Source: Candidatus Omnitrophota bacterium
GTDB lineage: Bacteria; Omnitrophota; Gorgyraeia; Aquiviventales; Aquiviventaceae
Length of the DNA: 13,663 nt
Direction: 5' to 3'
NCBI GenBank assembly: GCA_016206685.1
Contig: JACQRB010000009.1
Location: 1 to 13,663, forward strand
Part shown: one piece after another, positions 1 through 5,935 of the stretch
Position numbering within the stretch: the first letter of the stretch is position 1
Layout of the letters: each line of letters begins with the position of its first letter
Position numbers and translations under genes: made by a program
Notes under the pieces: generated by a model
What the model was told of the DNA's origin: nothing
The model's database searches: none
What the model saw: only the letters and a program-made list of their open reading frames with translations

Positions 1-40
1 TAGTAATGGAAGGGCAGGCCAAACGGATTTGCGAGGGCAC

Positions 41-1048
41 ATGGCAACCAAGCTGAAACTCCGCGGGTCAATGGTCGCGCTGGTGACACCGTTCAACAAC
101 GATCGGGTGGACGAGCCTGCCTTGAAACGGCTGGTGGAATTCCACGTCGCCTCAGGCACCAGCGGCGTGGTGCCCTGCGGGACGACCGGAGAGTCGGCGA
201 CGCTGTCCCACGAAGAGCATGAGCGGGTAGTGGAGTTGGTGGTGCAAGCCGCCCGCGGCCGGATCCCGGTGATCGCGGGGACCGGCTCCAACAACACCCG
301 GGAGGCCATCCGCCTGACCCGGCACGCCAAGCGGGTGGGCGCGGATGCGGCGCTGCTGATCTCACCCTACTACAACAAGCCGACCCAGCGGGGGTTGTAT
401 CTGCATTTCAAGGCGGTGGCGGAGGCCGTGGACCTGCCGATCATCCCGTACAACATCGCCTCGCGCACGGCCGTGAACATCGAGCCGGAGACGGTCGCCA
501 AGCTCGTCGCGGATGTCCCGAACCTCGTGGCGATCAAGGAATCCAGCGGCAACCTGGAGCAGATGAGCCGCATCCTCCAGCTGACCAATCGGCGCCTCGT
601 CTTGTTGTCCGGGGATGACGCGCTGACGCTGCCGGTCCTGGCGATCGGCGGCACAGGGGTGATTTCGGTGGTGGCGAACATCGTGCCGAAGGACGTGGCG
701 GCGCTGGTGAGCGCGTTTGAGCAGGGCAAGGTTCGCGAGGCGGCCGCCTGGCACGACCGCTTGCTGCCGCTCATCAAGGCGATGTTCATCGAGACCAATC
801 CGATTCCAGTGAAAACCGCGATGGGGCTCTTGGGGATGATTGAGCCTGGGTTGCGCCTGCCCTTGTGCGCAATGGACCCCGCCAATCTGGAGAAACTCAA
901 GGTGGCTCTTGAAGCTTATGGTCTGCGGAGGACACAGTGGGCAGCGGGTCCTGCGACCAAGGCGGGCACCACAGCGAAAGCTGTGGTCGCCGAAGGAAGT
1001 GCCGGAAGCCGTAGGCGACGGCCCGCAGCCCAACGACAGAGACGCTGA
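41..1048 (+). CDS. dapA: 4-hydroxy-tetrahydrodipicolinate synthase
   Basis: Condenses pyruvate with aspartate semialdehyde, the first committed step of the diaminopimelate/lysine pathway, in the cytosol. The TIM-barrel family signatures are clear: GTTGES at residues 47-52, YYNKPTQRGLY at 110-120, the proton-relay Tyr137 in PYN, Arg142 in SRT, the Schiff-base lysine K166 in VAIKESSG, and NPIPVKTA at 253-260. I chose the ATG at 41 because the family normally starts close to the LRGSMVALVTPF segment; the frame is open upstream to the window edge, and a TTG at 29 is possible. At 335 residues it is about 40 longer than usual. The extra tail (about 296-335) is Ala/Arg-rich and is coded by repeat-like DNA, including a perfect hairpin at 968-987. 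The stop codon directly abuts the dapB ATG, so the two are almost certainly co-translated. Function is confident; the role of the tail is unknown. Confidence 0.95.
   Translation: MATKLKLRGSMVALVTPFNNDRVDEPALKRLVEFHVASGTSGVVPCGTTGESATLSHEEHERVVELVVQAARGRIPVIAGTGSNNTREAIRLTRHAKRVGADAALLISPYYNKPTQRGLYLHFKAVAEAVDLPIIPYNIASRTAVNIEPETVAKLVADVPNLVAIKESSGNLEQMSRILQLTNRRLVLLSGDDALTLPVLAIGGTGVISVVANIVPKDVAALVSAFEQGKVREAAAWHDRLLPLIKAMFIETNPIPVKTAMGLLGMIEPGLRLPLCAMDPANLEKLKVALEAYGLRRTQWAAGPATKAGTTAKAVVAEGSAGSRRRRPAAQRQRR
968..987. repeat. Perfect hairpin in the dapA 3' coding tail
   Basis: ACCACAGC and GCTGTGGT form a perfect 8-bp stem closed by a GAAA tetraloop. No T-run follows, so it is not an intrinsic terminator. 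It lies in the poorly conserved C-terminal extension of DapA, shortly after a 17-base copy of a repeat also seen at 1807-1823. Confidence 0.6.
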
Positions 1049-1804
1049 ATGTCAATTAAACTGGTGATTTCAGGTTGCGCGGGGCGGATGGGCTCGCGCA
1101 TCGCCGCGCTGGCGCTGGGCGATTCGATGTTTAGCGTCGCCGGCGCGCTTGAAGCGGCCGGGCATCGGGCGCTGGGGCAGGACCTGGGGGTCTGGCTGGG
1201 CGGTCAAGCGCTCGGCGTGCGGATCGCCAGTGATGCGGCTGAAGCGTTGCGAAGCGCTGATGTGCTGATCGAGTTCACCCAGCCGCAGGCGACGCTGGAG
1301 CACCTTCGCCTCGCCAGGCAACTCAAGAAAGCGACGGTGATCGGCACGACCGGGTTGTCCGGGCAGGAGCGCGCGGCAATCGTGGAAGCCGCGAGGGACA
1401 TCCCGATTGTCTTCAGCCCGAACATGAGCGTCGGGGTGAACCTGCTCTTCGAGCTGGCGCAGCTGGCGGCGCAGCGGCTCGGACCGGCCTATGACGTGGA
1501 AGTCATCGAAGCGCATCACCGCGCCAAGCGGGATGCCCCCAGCGGCACCGCCAAGCGGCTCGCCGAGGGTTTGGCGGCCAGCCGCAAGCAGCCCGTCGAG
1601 CGGATCCCGGTCCACGCGATCCGGGCCGGCGACATCGTCGGCGACCATACGGTCATCTTCGCCGGTCCCGCCGAGCGCCTGGAGCTGACGCACCGGGCGC
1701 ACAGCCGGGACGTGTTCGCGCAAGGGGCGCTGAAAGCCGCGCAGTTCGTGGCGACGCAGCGGCCGGGCCTCTACGACATGTCGCACGTGCTGAGGGCGAG
1801 CTAG
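1049..1804 (+). CDS. dapB: 4-hydroxy-tetrahydrodipicolinate reductase
   Basis: NAD(P)H-dependent reductase that converts the DapA product to tetrahydrodipicolinate. The N-terminal nucleotide-binding motif GCAGRMG is at residues 9-15, IGTTG at 98-102 and SPNMSVGVN at 123-131. The catalytic signature EAHHRAKRDAPSGTA is at 154-168, with catalytic His156/157 and Lys160, and RAGDIVGDH lies at 192-200. At 251 residues the length is a little below the common 260-270 but nothing essential is missing. It starts on the base after the dapA stop. The antisense strand has a long open frame here, which is a GC artefact. Immediately after the stop codon lies a palindromic repeat (1809-1830). Confidence 0.96.
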   Translation: MSIKLVISGCAGRMGSRIAALALGDSMFSVAGALEAAGHRALGQDLGVWLGGQALGVRIASDAAEALRSADVLIEFTQPQATLEHLRLARQLKKATVIGTTGLSGQERAAIVEAARDIPIVFSPNMSVGVNLLFELAQLAAQRLGPAYDVEVIEAHHRAKRDAPSGTAKRLAEGLAASRKQPVERIPVHAIRAGDIVGDHTVIFAGPAERLELTHRAHSRDVFAQGALKAAQFVATQRPGLYDMSHVLRAS

Positions 1805-1808
1805 GATG

Positions 1809-1830
1809 GGCAGCGGGTCCTGCCGCTGCC
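1809..1830. repeat. Palindromic repeat between dapB and dapL
   Basis: GGCAGCGG, a 6-base loop, then CCGCTGCC: a perfect 8-bp stem starting five bases after the dapB stop. There is no T-run, so it is not a canonical terminator. Its left part, tgggcagcgggtcctgc (1807-1823), is identical to 938-954 inside the dapA tail, and a rearranged reverse-complement version overlaps the folK stop at 3579-3614. It behaves like a small REP-type family; it may also protect mRNA ends, which is inference. Confidence 0.6.
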
Positions 1831-1855
1831 AAGCAACAGAGTTCACAGTAGACTC

Positions 1856-3091
1856 ATGACGGAAACACTCGTTACGATAGATAAGGCGGAGCGGCTGAAG
1901 CAGCTTCCACCGTATCTTTTTGTGGAGCTGGACCGTGCCAAGCAGCGCCTGGAAGCGCAGGGGCAGGACGTCATTGACCTGGGCGTGGGCGATCCTGATT
2001 TGCCCACGCCGGCGCACATCATCGCGCGCCTGAAGACCAGCGCCGATGACCCGGCCAACCATCGCTACAGCTTCACGCAAGGGCTCCTGCCGCTGCGGCA
2101 GGCGATCGCCGGGTGGTATCAGCGGCGGTTCGGGGTGCGGCTTGATCCGGCGACCGAAGTGCTGCCGCTCTTGGGCTCCAAGGAAGGCCTCGCGCACCTG
2201 CCGCTGGCGTTGGTGAATCCGGGTGAGGTGGTGCTGGTGCCGGACCCCTGCTACCCGCCGTATCGCAGCGGGACCATCCTCGCGGGGGGGACGGTGGCGT
2301 CCATGCCGCTCCTCGCCGAGAATCAGTTTCTGCCGGACTTCGGCGCGATCAGCCAGCGGGCCGCGCGAGCGGCCAAGCTCATGTTCCTCAATTACCCCAA
2401 CAACCCGACGGCGGCGGTAGCGACCGAGGCGTGTTTCGAGGAAGCCATCCAGTTGGCGAAGGAGTACCACATCATCATCGCGCATGACGCGGCGTATTCG
2501 GAGCTCGCGTTTGACGGCACCAAACCCATCAGCTTCCTCCAGTTGCCCGACGCGAAGGAGGTGGGCGTGGAGTTCCACAGCCTTTCCAAGACCTCTCAGA
2601 TGACCGGCTGGCGGGTGGGCTGGGTGTGCGGCAACGCCAAGGTCATCGCCGCGCTGAATCAGCTGAAGACCCATCTCGATTCCGGCATCTTCCAGCCCGT
2701 GCAATTCGCCGCCATCGAAGCCCTGCAGGGTGACCAGCAACCGCTTGCCGATGCCGTGGCGACCTACCAACAGCGCCGCGACCTGGTCGTCGAGGGCTTG
2801 GCAAAGGCCGGCTGGGACATCCCCAAGCCCTCCGCGACGTTTTATCTCTGGAGCCCGGTGCCTGGCCGCGTGCCAGCGCACGCGGCACTCCGCGGCCTTG
2901 CTGACGCCGGCCGCTCCGGCGGCTCGCCATCGATGGCGTTTGCCACGCGGACCTTGGAAGAGGCGCGCGTCGTCATCACGCCGGGAGCCGGGTTCGGGGA
3001 ACACGGTGAAGGGTTCGTGCGGCTGTCCCTGACCGTCCCGACGCCTCGACTTCAGGAAGCCGTGGCTCGGCTCTCGAAAATCCTCTCGTGA
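1856..3091 (+). CDS. dapL: LL-diaminopimelate aminotransferase
   Basis: PLP-dependent class I/II aminotransferase that makes LL-diaminopimelate from tetrahydrodipicolinate in one step, bypassing the DapC/D/E acyl routes. Motifs run in family order: LPPYLF near residue 17, LGVGDPDLPTP around 42-52, GSKEG, VPDPCYPPY, NYPNNPT at 179-185, HDAAYSELAFDG with the PLP-contacting Asp211, and HSLSKTSQMTGWRVG with the PLP lysine K245. A final segment reads TPGAGFGEHGEGFVRLSLTV. DapL-type identity rests on the overall match and on its place next to dapA-dapB. It is 411 residues; homologues I know are slightly shorter, and the extra part is an Ala/Gly/Arg-rich insertion at about 335-357 coded by palindromic DNA (see 2865-2886). 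No clear Shine-Dalgarno precedes the ATG. No dapF epimerase is in view. Confidence 0.93.
   Translation: MTETLVTIDKAERLKQLPPYLFVELDRAKQRLEAQGQDVIDLGVGDPDLPTPAHIIARLKTSADDPANHRYSFTQGLLPLRQAIAGWYQRRFGVRLDPATEVLPLLGSKEGLAHLPLALVNPGEVVLVPDPCYPPYRSGTILAGGTVASMPLLAENQFLPDFGAISQRAARAAKLMFLNYPNNPTAAVATEACFEEAIQLAKEYHIIIAHDAAYSELAFDGTKPISFLQLPDAKEVGVEFHSLSKTSQMTGWRVGWVCGNAKVIAALNQLKTHLDSGIFQPVQFAAIEALQGDQQPLADAVATYQQRRDLVVEGLAKAGWDIPKPSATFYLWSPVPGRVPAHAALRGLADAGRSGGSPSMAFATRTLEEARVVITPGAGFGEHGEGFVRLSLTVPTPRLQEAVARLSKILS
2865..2886. repeat. Palindrome inside the dapL insertion
   Basis: GCCGCGTGC, loop CAGC, GCACGCGGC: a perfect 9-bp stem within the dapL coding frame. Further GC-rich inverted pairs follow (gcggcc at 2892-2897 with ggccgc about ten bases on). 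The palindrome-dense segment, roughly 2865-2930, matches the part of DapL that has no equivalent in the standard family pattern, where PVP is followed quickly by a short loop and the TPG segment. Confidence 0.55.
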
Positions 3092-3109
3092 CCCTCACGT
3101 CTTTAGCGC

Positions 3110-3592
3110 ATGAGTCGCGTCTTTGTCGGCATCGGCTCCAATGAGGGTGACCGACTGGAGCACCTCTCCCGCGCCATCCAGGCGCTTGGGAGCACGCCTG
3201 GCATTTCCGTCACGCAGATGGCGACGATCTATGACACCGAGCCGCTCGGTCCGCCGCAGCCCGAATACCTGAACACCGTCGTCGAGCTGGACACCACGCG
3301 CTCCCCGCAGCAGCTCCTCGATGCGCTCCAACTGCTGGAGCGGCAGCTCGGGCGCCTGCCCTCCGCCCAGCGCTGGGGGCCCAGGGTGATCGACCTGGAC
3401 ATCCTGCTCTACGACGATCGCATTCTCAACGAGCCCACCCTGGTCATCCCGCATCCGCGCCTGCACGAGCGCCGCTTCGTCCTCGAGCCGCTGGCGCAGC
3501 TCGCCCCGACGCTGGTTCATCCCGTGCTTAGGAAGACCGTCGAAGAACTACTGGCAAACCTCCCTGTTGAACAGTCGCTTGGCAGCGGGTGA
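3110..3592 (+). CDS. folK: 2-amino-4-hydroxy-6-hydroxymethyldihydropteridine pyrophosphokinase
   Basis: HPPK transfers pyrophosphate from ATP to 6-hydroxymethyl-7,8-dihydropterin, the step before dihydropteroate synthase in folate synthesis. It has GSN at residues 9-11, YDTEPLG at 41-47 and the signature RWGPRVIDLDILLY at 88-101 with Mg-binding Asp95 and Asp97. PHPRLHERRFVLEPL follows at 114-128. At 160 residues it is a normal single-domain enzyme. It follows dapL by 18 bases and shows no evident Shine-Dalgarno. The last codons and the stop (ggcagcgggtga) overlap a copy of the palindromic repeat also found after dapB, so the last few residues are probably repeat-derived. It is the only folate gene in view and seems to be carried along in the operon. 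Confidence 0.95.
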   Translation: MSRVFVGIGSNEGDRLEHLSRAIQALGSTPGISVTQMATIYDTEPLGPPQPEYLNTVVELDTTRSPQQLLDALQLLERQLGRLPSAQRWGPRVIDLDILLYDDRILNEPTLVIPHPRLHERRFVLEPLAQLAPTLVHPVLRKTVEELLANLPVEQSLGSG

Positions 3593-3614
3593 CGCAGCGG
3601 CAGGCCCTGCTGCC
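3579..3614. repeat. Rearranged repeat copy spanning the folK stop
   Basis: This segment reads as the reverse complement of the 1809-1830 palindrome with flanks, but carries an extra 12 bases that look like a duplication of a gcagcgg unit. GGCAG (3599-3603) and CTGCC (3610-3614) form a hairpin. It provides the folK stop codon and lies 13 bases ahead of the panC ATG. Confidence 0.5.
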
Positions 3615-3626
3615 CCCAGAGAGCAG

Positions 3627-4475
3627 ATGCAGGTAATCCGGCAAGTCCACCACATGGCTCGCCTCGCCCAGGCCTTCAAGCGGGCGGGCAAGACCCTCGG
3701 GCTCGTGCCCACCATGGGGGCGCTGCACGACGGGCACATGAGCCTGATCCGCGCCGCCCATCGCCAGACCCAGGTGACGGTCGTGAGCCTCTTCGTCAAC
3801 CCGTTGCAGTTCGGGCCGAAGGAGGACTACGCGCGCTACCCTCGCGATCTCAGGCGCGATCTCAATCTCGCCAAGGCCGGGGGCTGCGACCTCATCTTCG
3901 CCCCGGACGCCAGCCAGATGTACCCCGGTGGATTTTGCACGTTTGTGGAGGTGGAGGGATTGAGCGACCGGCTGGAAGGCGCCTCCCGGGCCGGGCATTT
4001 CCGGGGTGTGACGACCGTGGTCATGAAGCTACTTCACGTGGTGCAGCCCTCGGTCGCCTATTTCGGGCAGAAGGATTACCAGCAGGCGCTCCTGATCCGG
4101 CGGATGGTCAAGGACCTCAACGTCCCCGTCGCGATCCGGCTGATGCCGACGGTGCGGGAACCGGACGGGCTGGCGATGAGCTCGCGCAACGCGTACCTGA
4201 CTTCCGAGGAACGCCGGCACGCGACGGTCCTCTACCGGGCGCTGTGCGCCGCCAAGGCGCGCATCCGCGCGGGCGAGCGCAACCCGCGTCGGGTGGTCGA
4301 GGCGATGCGGGAGCTGCTCCGTCGAGCACGAGCCGTGCGGGTGGAGTATCTCGCCGTGGCCGACGCCGCCACCCTCGAGCCGCTCAAGACCCTGCGCCGC
4401 GAGGTCGTGGTCCTCGTCGCGGCGCGGGTGGGCTCGACACGACTGATTGACAATCTTCTCGTCGGCGTGTCATAA
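3627..4475 (+). CDS. panC: Pantothenate synthetase
   Basis: ATP-dependent ligase joining pantoate to beta-alanine, the last step of pantothenate (vitamin B5, CoA precursor) synthesis. The HIGH-class nucleotidyltransferase motif is seen in PTMGALHDGHMSLI (residues 28-41, His34 and His37). SLFVNPLQFGPKEDYARYPRD lies at 54-73, FGQKDYQQ at 146-153 and the KMSKS-like MSSRN at 184-188. The ATG at 3627 gives 282 residues, the usual size, and has an AGAGAG just upstream. A TTG at 3567 would add a low-complexity leader overlapping folK and the repeat, so I reject it. The 3' end of the gene contains a promoter-like sequence for panD. The partner panB is not in the window. Confidence 0.96.
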   Translation: MQVIRQVHHMARLAQAFKRAGKTLGLVPTMGALHDGHMSLIRAAHRQTQVTVVSLFVNPLQFGPKEDYARYPRDLRRDLNLAKAGGCDLIFAPDASQMYPGGFCTFVEVEGLSDRLEGASRAGHFRGVTTVVMKLLHVVQPSVAYFGQKDYQQALLIRRMVKDLNVPVAIRLMPTVREPDGLAMSSRNAYLTSEERRHATVLYRALCAAKARIRAGERNPRRVVEAMRELLRRARAVRVEYLAVADAATLEPLKTLRREVVVLVAARVGSTRLIDNLLVGVS

Positions 4476-4476
4476 T
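4447..4476 (+). promoter_or_regulatory. Internal sigma70-type promoter for panD
   Basis: TTGACA at 4447-4452 is a perfect -35 box, followed by an 18-base spacer and CATAAT at 4471-4476, one mismatch from TATAAT. It overlaps the last codons and stop of panC. A start near 4483 would give panD a leader of about 15 bases. Inferred from sequence only. Confidence 0.6.
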
Positions 4477-4497
4477 ATCCCCGTCGAGAAATCCACG

Positions 4498-4878
4498 ATG
4501 CTGCGCACCATCTGCAAATCCAAGATCCACAGCGCGACGGTGACGGAGGCCAACCTCCAGTACACCGGCAGCCTCACCTTGGACCCCGGATTGATGCGGG
4601 CCGCGGACCTGATGCCCTACGAGCAGGTGCAGGTCGTCAACCTCAACAACGGGACGCGCTTTGAGACGTACTGCATCGAGGGCGCGACGGGCTCCGGCAC
4701 CGTGTGCCTGAACGGGGCGGCGGCGAGGCTGGCGGTGGTGGGGGATAAGATCATCGTCATCTCCTACGCGCAGCTCGCCGAGGCGGAGCTGCGCGAGCAC
4801 AGCCCCAGGCTCGTCTTCGTGGATGAGCAGAATCGTATCCGGCAGGTCGTCGCTGAAGGCGTCGGGTTCTCCGGTTAG
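4498..4878 (+). CDS. panD: Aspartate 1-decarboxylase
   Basis: Pyruvoyl enzyme that decarboxylates L-aspartate to beta-alanine, which PanC then ligates to pantoate. The ATG at 4498 puts the family landmarks at their textbook positions: Lys9, the self-processing site Gly24-Ser25 in YTGSLT, and the active-site stretch NGTRFETYC with Arg54, Thr57 and Tyr58. At 126 residues it is full length. An earlier start at 4447 would add a leader overlapping panC and is unlikely. It lies 22 bases after panC, with only a weak GAGAA upstream and its own promoter candidate. Ser25 should become the pyruvoyl cofactor after cleavage into beta and alpha chains. Confidence 0.97.
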   Translation: MLRTICKSKIHSATVTEANLQYTGSLTLDPGLMRAADLMPYEQVQVVNLNNGTRFETYCIEGATGSGTVCLNGAAARLAVVGDKIIVISYAQLAEAELREHSPRLVFVDEQNRIRQVVAEGVGFSG

Positions 4879-4895
4879 ACCGACGGCCACGCCCT

Positions 4896-5690
4896 ATGGT
4901 GGTCCGTGTCGGGATCGTAGGATGCGGGGCCATTGGGTCGGCGATTGCGCAAGCCATCGACCGTGACTATGCGAACGTTGCGAGGGTGGTCGCGTTGGCG
5001 GAGCAAGACCGCGCCTGCGCCCAGGCCCTCGCGCAGTCCCTCCGAAGCCGTCCAGCCATCGTGTCACTCCCCCAGCTCATCCGCCGCAGCGGCCTGGTCA
5101 TCGAAGCGGCTGCCGTCCCCGTCGCCGCGCGCGTGGCGCTCCTGGCGCTCTCGGCGAACCGGGACGTCCTCATCATGAGCACCGGCGGGCTCCTGACGGC
5201 TCCGGCCCCGTGGCGCCGCGCGGCGCAGCGCTCCCGCGGACGGCTCCACATCCCCAGCGGCGCGCTGTGCGGGCTTGATGGGATCAAGGCGATGGCGATG
5301 GGCACGATCAGACGCCTGCGCCTGACCACACGCAAACCGCCCCGGGCGCTGGGCATCCGCACGCCGTTGCGCGCCCCGAAAGTTCTGTTCCAGGGTTCTC
5401 CCGCCGAGGTCATCAAGCGCTTTCCTCAGAATACCAACGTGGCCGCGACCATGATGCTGGCCGCGACACTCTCCGGCGGCCACCGGCCGGCCGCCACCGT
5501 GCGCGTCGTGGCGGACCCGGGATTGCGGACCAACGTGCATGAGCTTGAGGTGGAAGGAGATTGCGGACGCCTGAGCGTGCGGGTGGAAAGCCGCCCCTCG
5601 CAGGCGAATCCCAAGACCAGCGAGCTGGCGATCCGCTCCGCGCTGGTGACGATCCGACAACTGTTGACGCCGATTCGTGTGGGGACGTAA
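4896..5690 (+). CDS. nadX: L-aspartate dehydrogenase
   Basis: NAD(P)-dependent oxidation of L-aspartate to iminoaspartate, which quinolinate synthase NadA uses; this replaces NadB in de novo NAD synthesis. The Rossmann motif GIVGCGAIG is at residues 6-14, and STGGLL lies at 95-100. The family signature IPSGALCGLDGIKA is at 119-132 and FPQNTNVAAT at 176-185. The ADPGLRTNVHELEVEG segment holds the presumed catalytic His215, and NPKTSELAIRSAL is at 238-250. Length is 264 residues, typical for the family. It follows panD by 17 bases, with no clear Shine-Dalgarno; the GTG at 4899 is an alternative start. Together with DapA and PanD it makes the operon draw strongly on aspartate. Neither nadA nor nadC is in view. 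Confidence 0.92.
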   Translation: MVVRVGIVGCGAIGSAIAQAIDRDYANVARVVALAEQDRACAQALAQSLRSRPAIVSLPQLIRRSGLVIEAAAVPVAARVALLALSANRDVLIMSTGGLLTAPAPWRRAAQRSRGRLHIPSGALCGLDGIKAMAMGTIRRLRLTTRKPPRALGIRTPLRAPKVLFQGSPAEVIKRFPQNTNVAATMMLAATLSGGHRPAATVRVVADPGLRTNVHELEVEGDCGRLSVRVESRPSQANPKTSELAIRSALVTIRQLLTPIRVGT

Positions 5691-5716
5691 ACGTATCAGG
5701 AAGGGGGGTGACGAGC

Positions 5717-5848
5717 GTGGCTGAAAAAGTCGCAAAGGTGGGGATCAAGAAGCAGCGTGGATACCTCTACTTCATCGACAAGCAGGGTGATATCTCCAGG
5801 GCGAAGATGGCCCGCGGAGGCCAACGGCGCCGCAAGCGCCGGCGATAA
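5717..5848 (+). CDS. Small basic protein of unknown function
   Basis: A 43-residue protein with no family I can name. I chose the GTG at 5717 because a very strong purine-rich Shine-Dalgarno (AGGAAGGGGGG, 5698-5708) sits at good spacing; a GTG at 5708 in the same frame lies inside that site. The core, roughly residues 7-35, has regular alternating hydrophobics (KVGIKK, then GYLYFIDKQGD, then ISRAKMARGG) that suggest a small beta-sheet. It ends in an eight-residue basic tail, QRRRKRRR. The protein has no Cys, no membrane segment and no signal peptide, so a cytosolic nucleic-acid or ribosome contact is plausible but is only inference. It is the last gene before the strong terminator at 5865. 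Confidence 0.7.
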   Translation: MAEKVAKVGIKKQRGYLYFIDKQGDISRAKMARGGQRRRKRRR

Positions 5849-5864
5849 CTCGTCGGTGGATCGG

Positions 5865-5919
5865 ACATCCCCGCTTGAATCCGTCTCTGTTGCGGACTCA
5901 GGCGGGGATGTTTGTTTTT
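5865..5919 (+). terminator. Intrinsic terminator ending the biosynthetic operon
   Basis: ACATCCCCGC (5865-5874) pairs perfectly with GCGGGGATGT (5902-5911). Pairing continues inward through TGA.TCCG/CGGA.TCA with a single mismatch, leaving a short loop. TTTGTTTTT follows at 5911-5919. It lies 17 bases after the small-protein stop and only four bases before the uvrA -10 box. Confidence 0.9.
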
Positions 5920-5922
5920 CGA

Positions 5923-5928
5923 TATAAT
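5923..5928 (+). promoter_or_regulatory. Perfect -10 box for leaderless uvrA
   Basis: TATAAT at 5923-5928 is a consensus -10 element. No good -35 is visible at 16-18 bases (the DNA there is the GC-rich terminator stem). Seven bases separate it from the uvrA ATG, so transcription should start at or beside the A of the start codon, and no Shine-Dalgarno lies in between. Confidence 0.65.
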
Positions 5929-5935
5929 AGCCTCA

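Noticed and set aside
1805..1855. Terminator or lysine riboswitch between dapB and dapL
   Set aside because: The hairpin lacks a T-run, and the 51-base gap is far too short for a lysine riboswitch.
1070..3004. A 644-codon open frame on the minus strand across dapB and dapL
   Set aside because: It lies antisense to two well-recognised enzymes, is rich in His/Arg and low-complexity stretches, and arises from GC-rich codon third positions.
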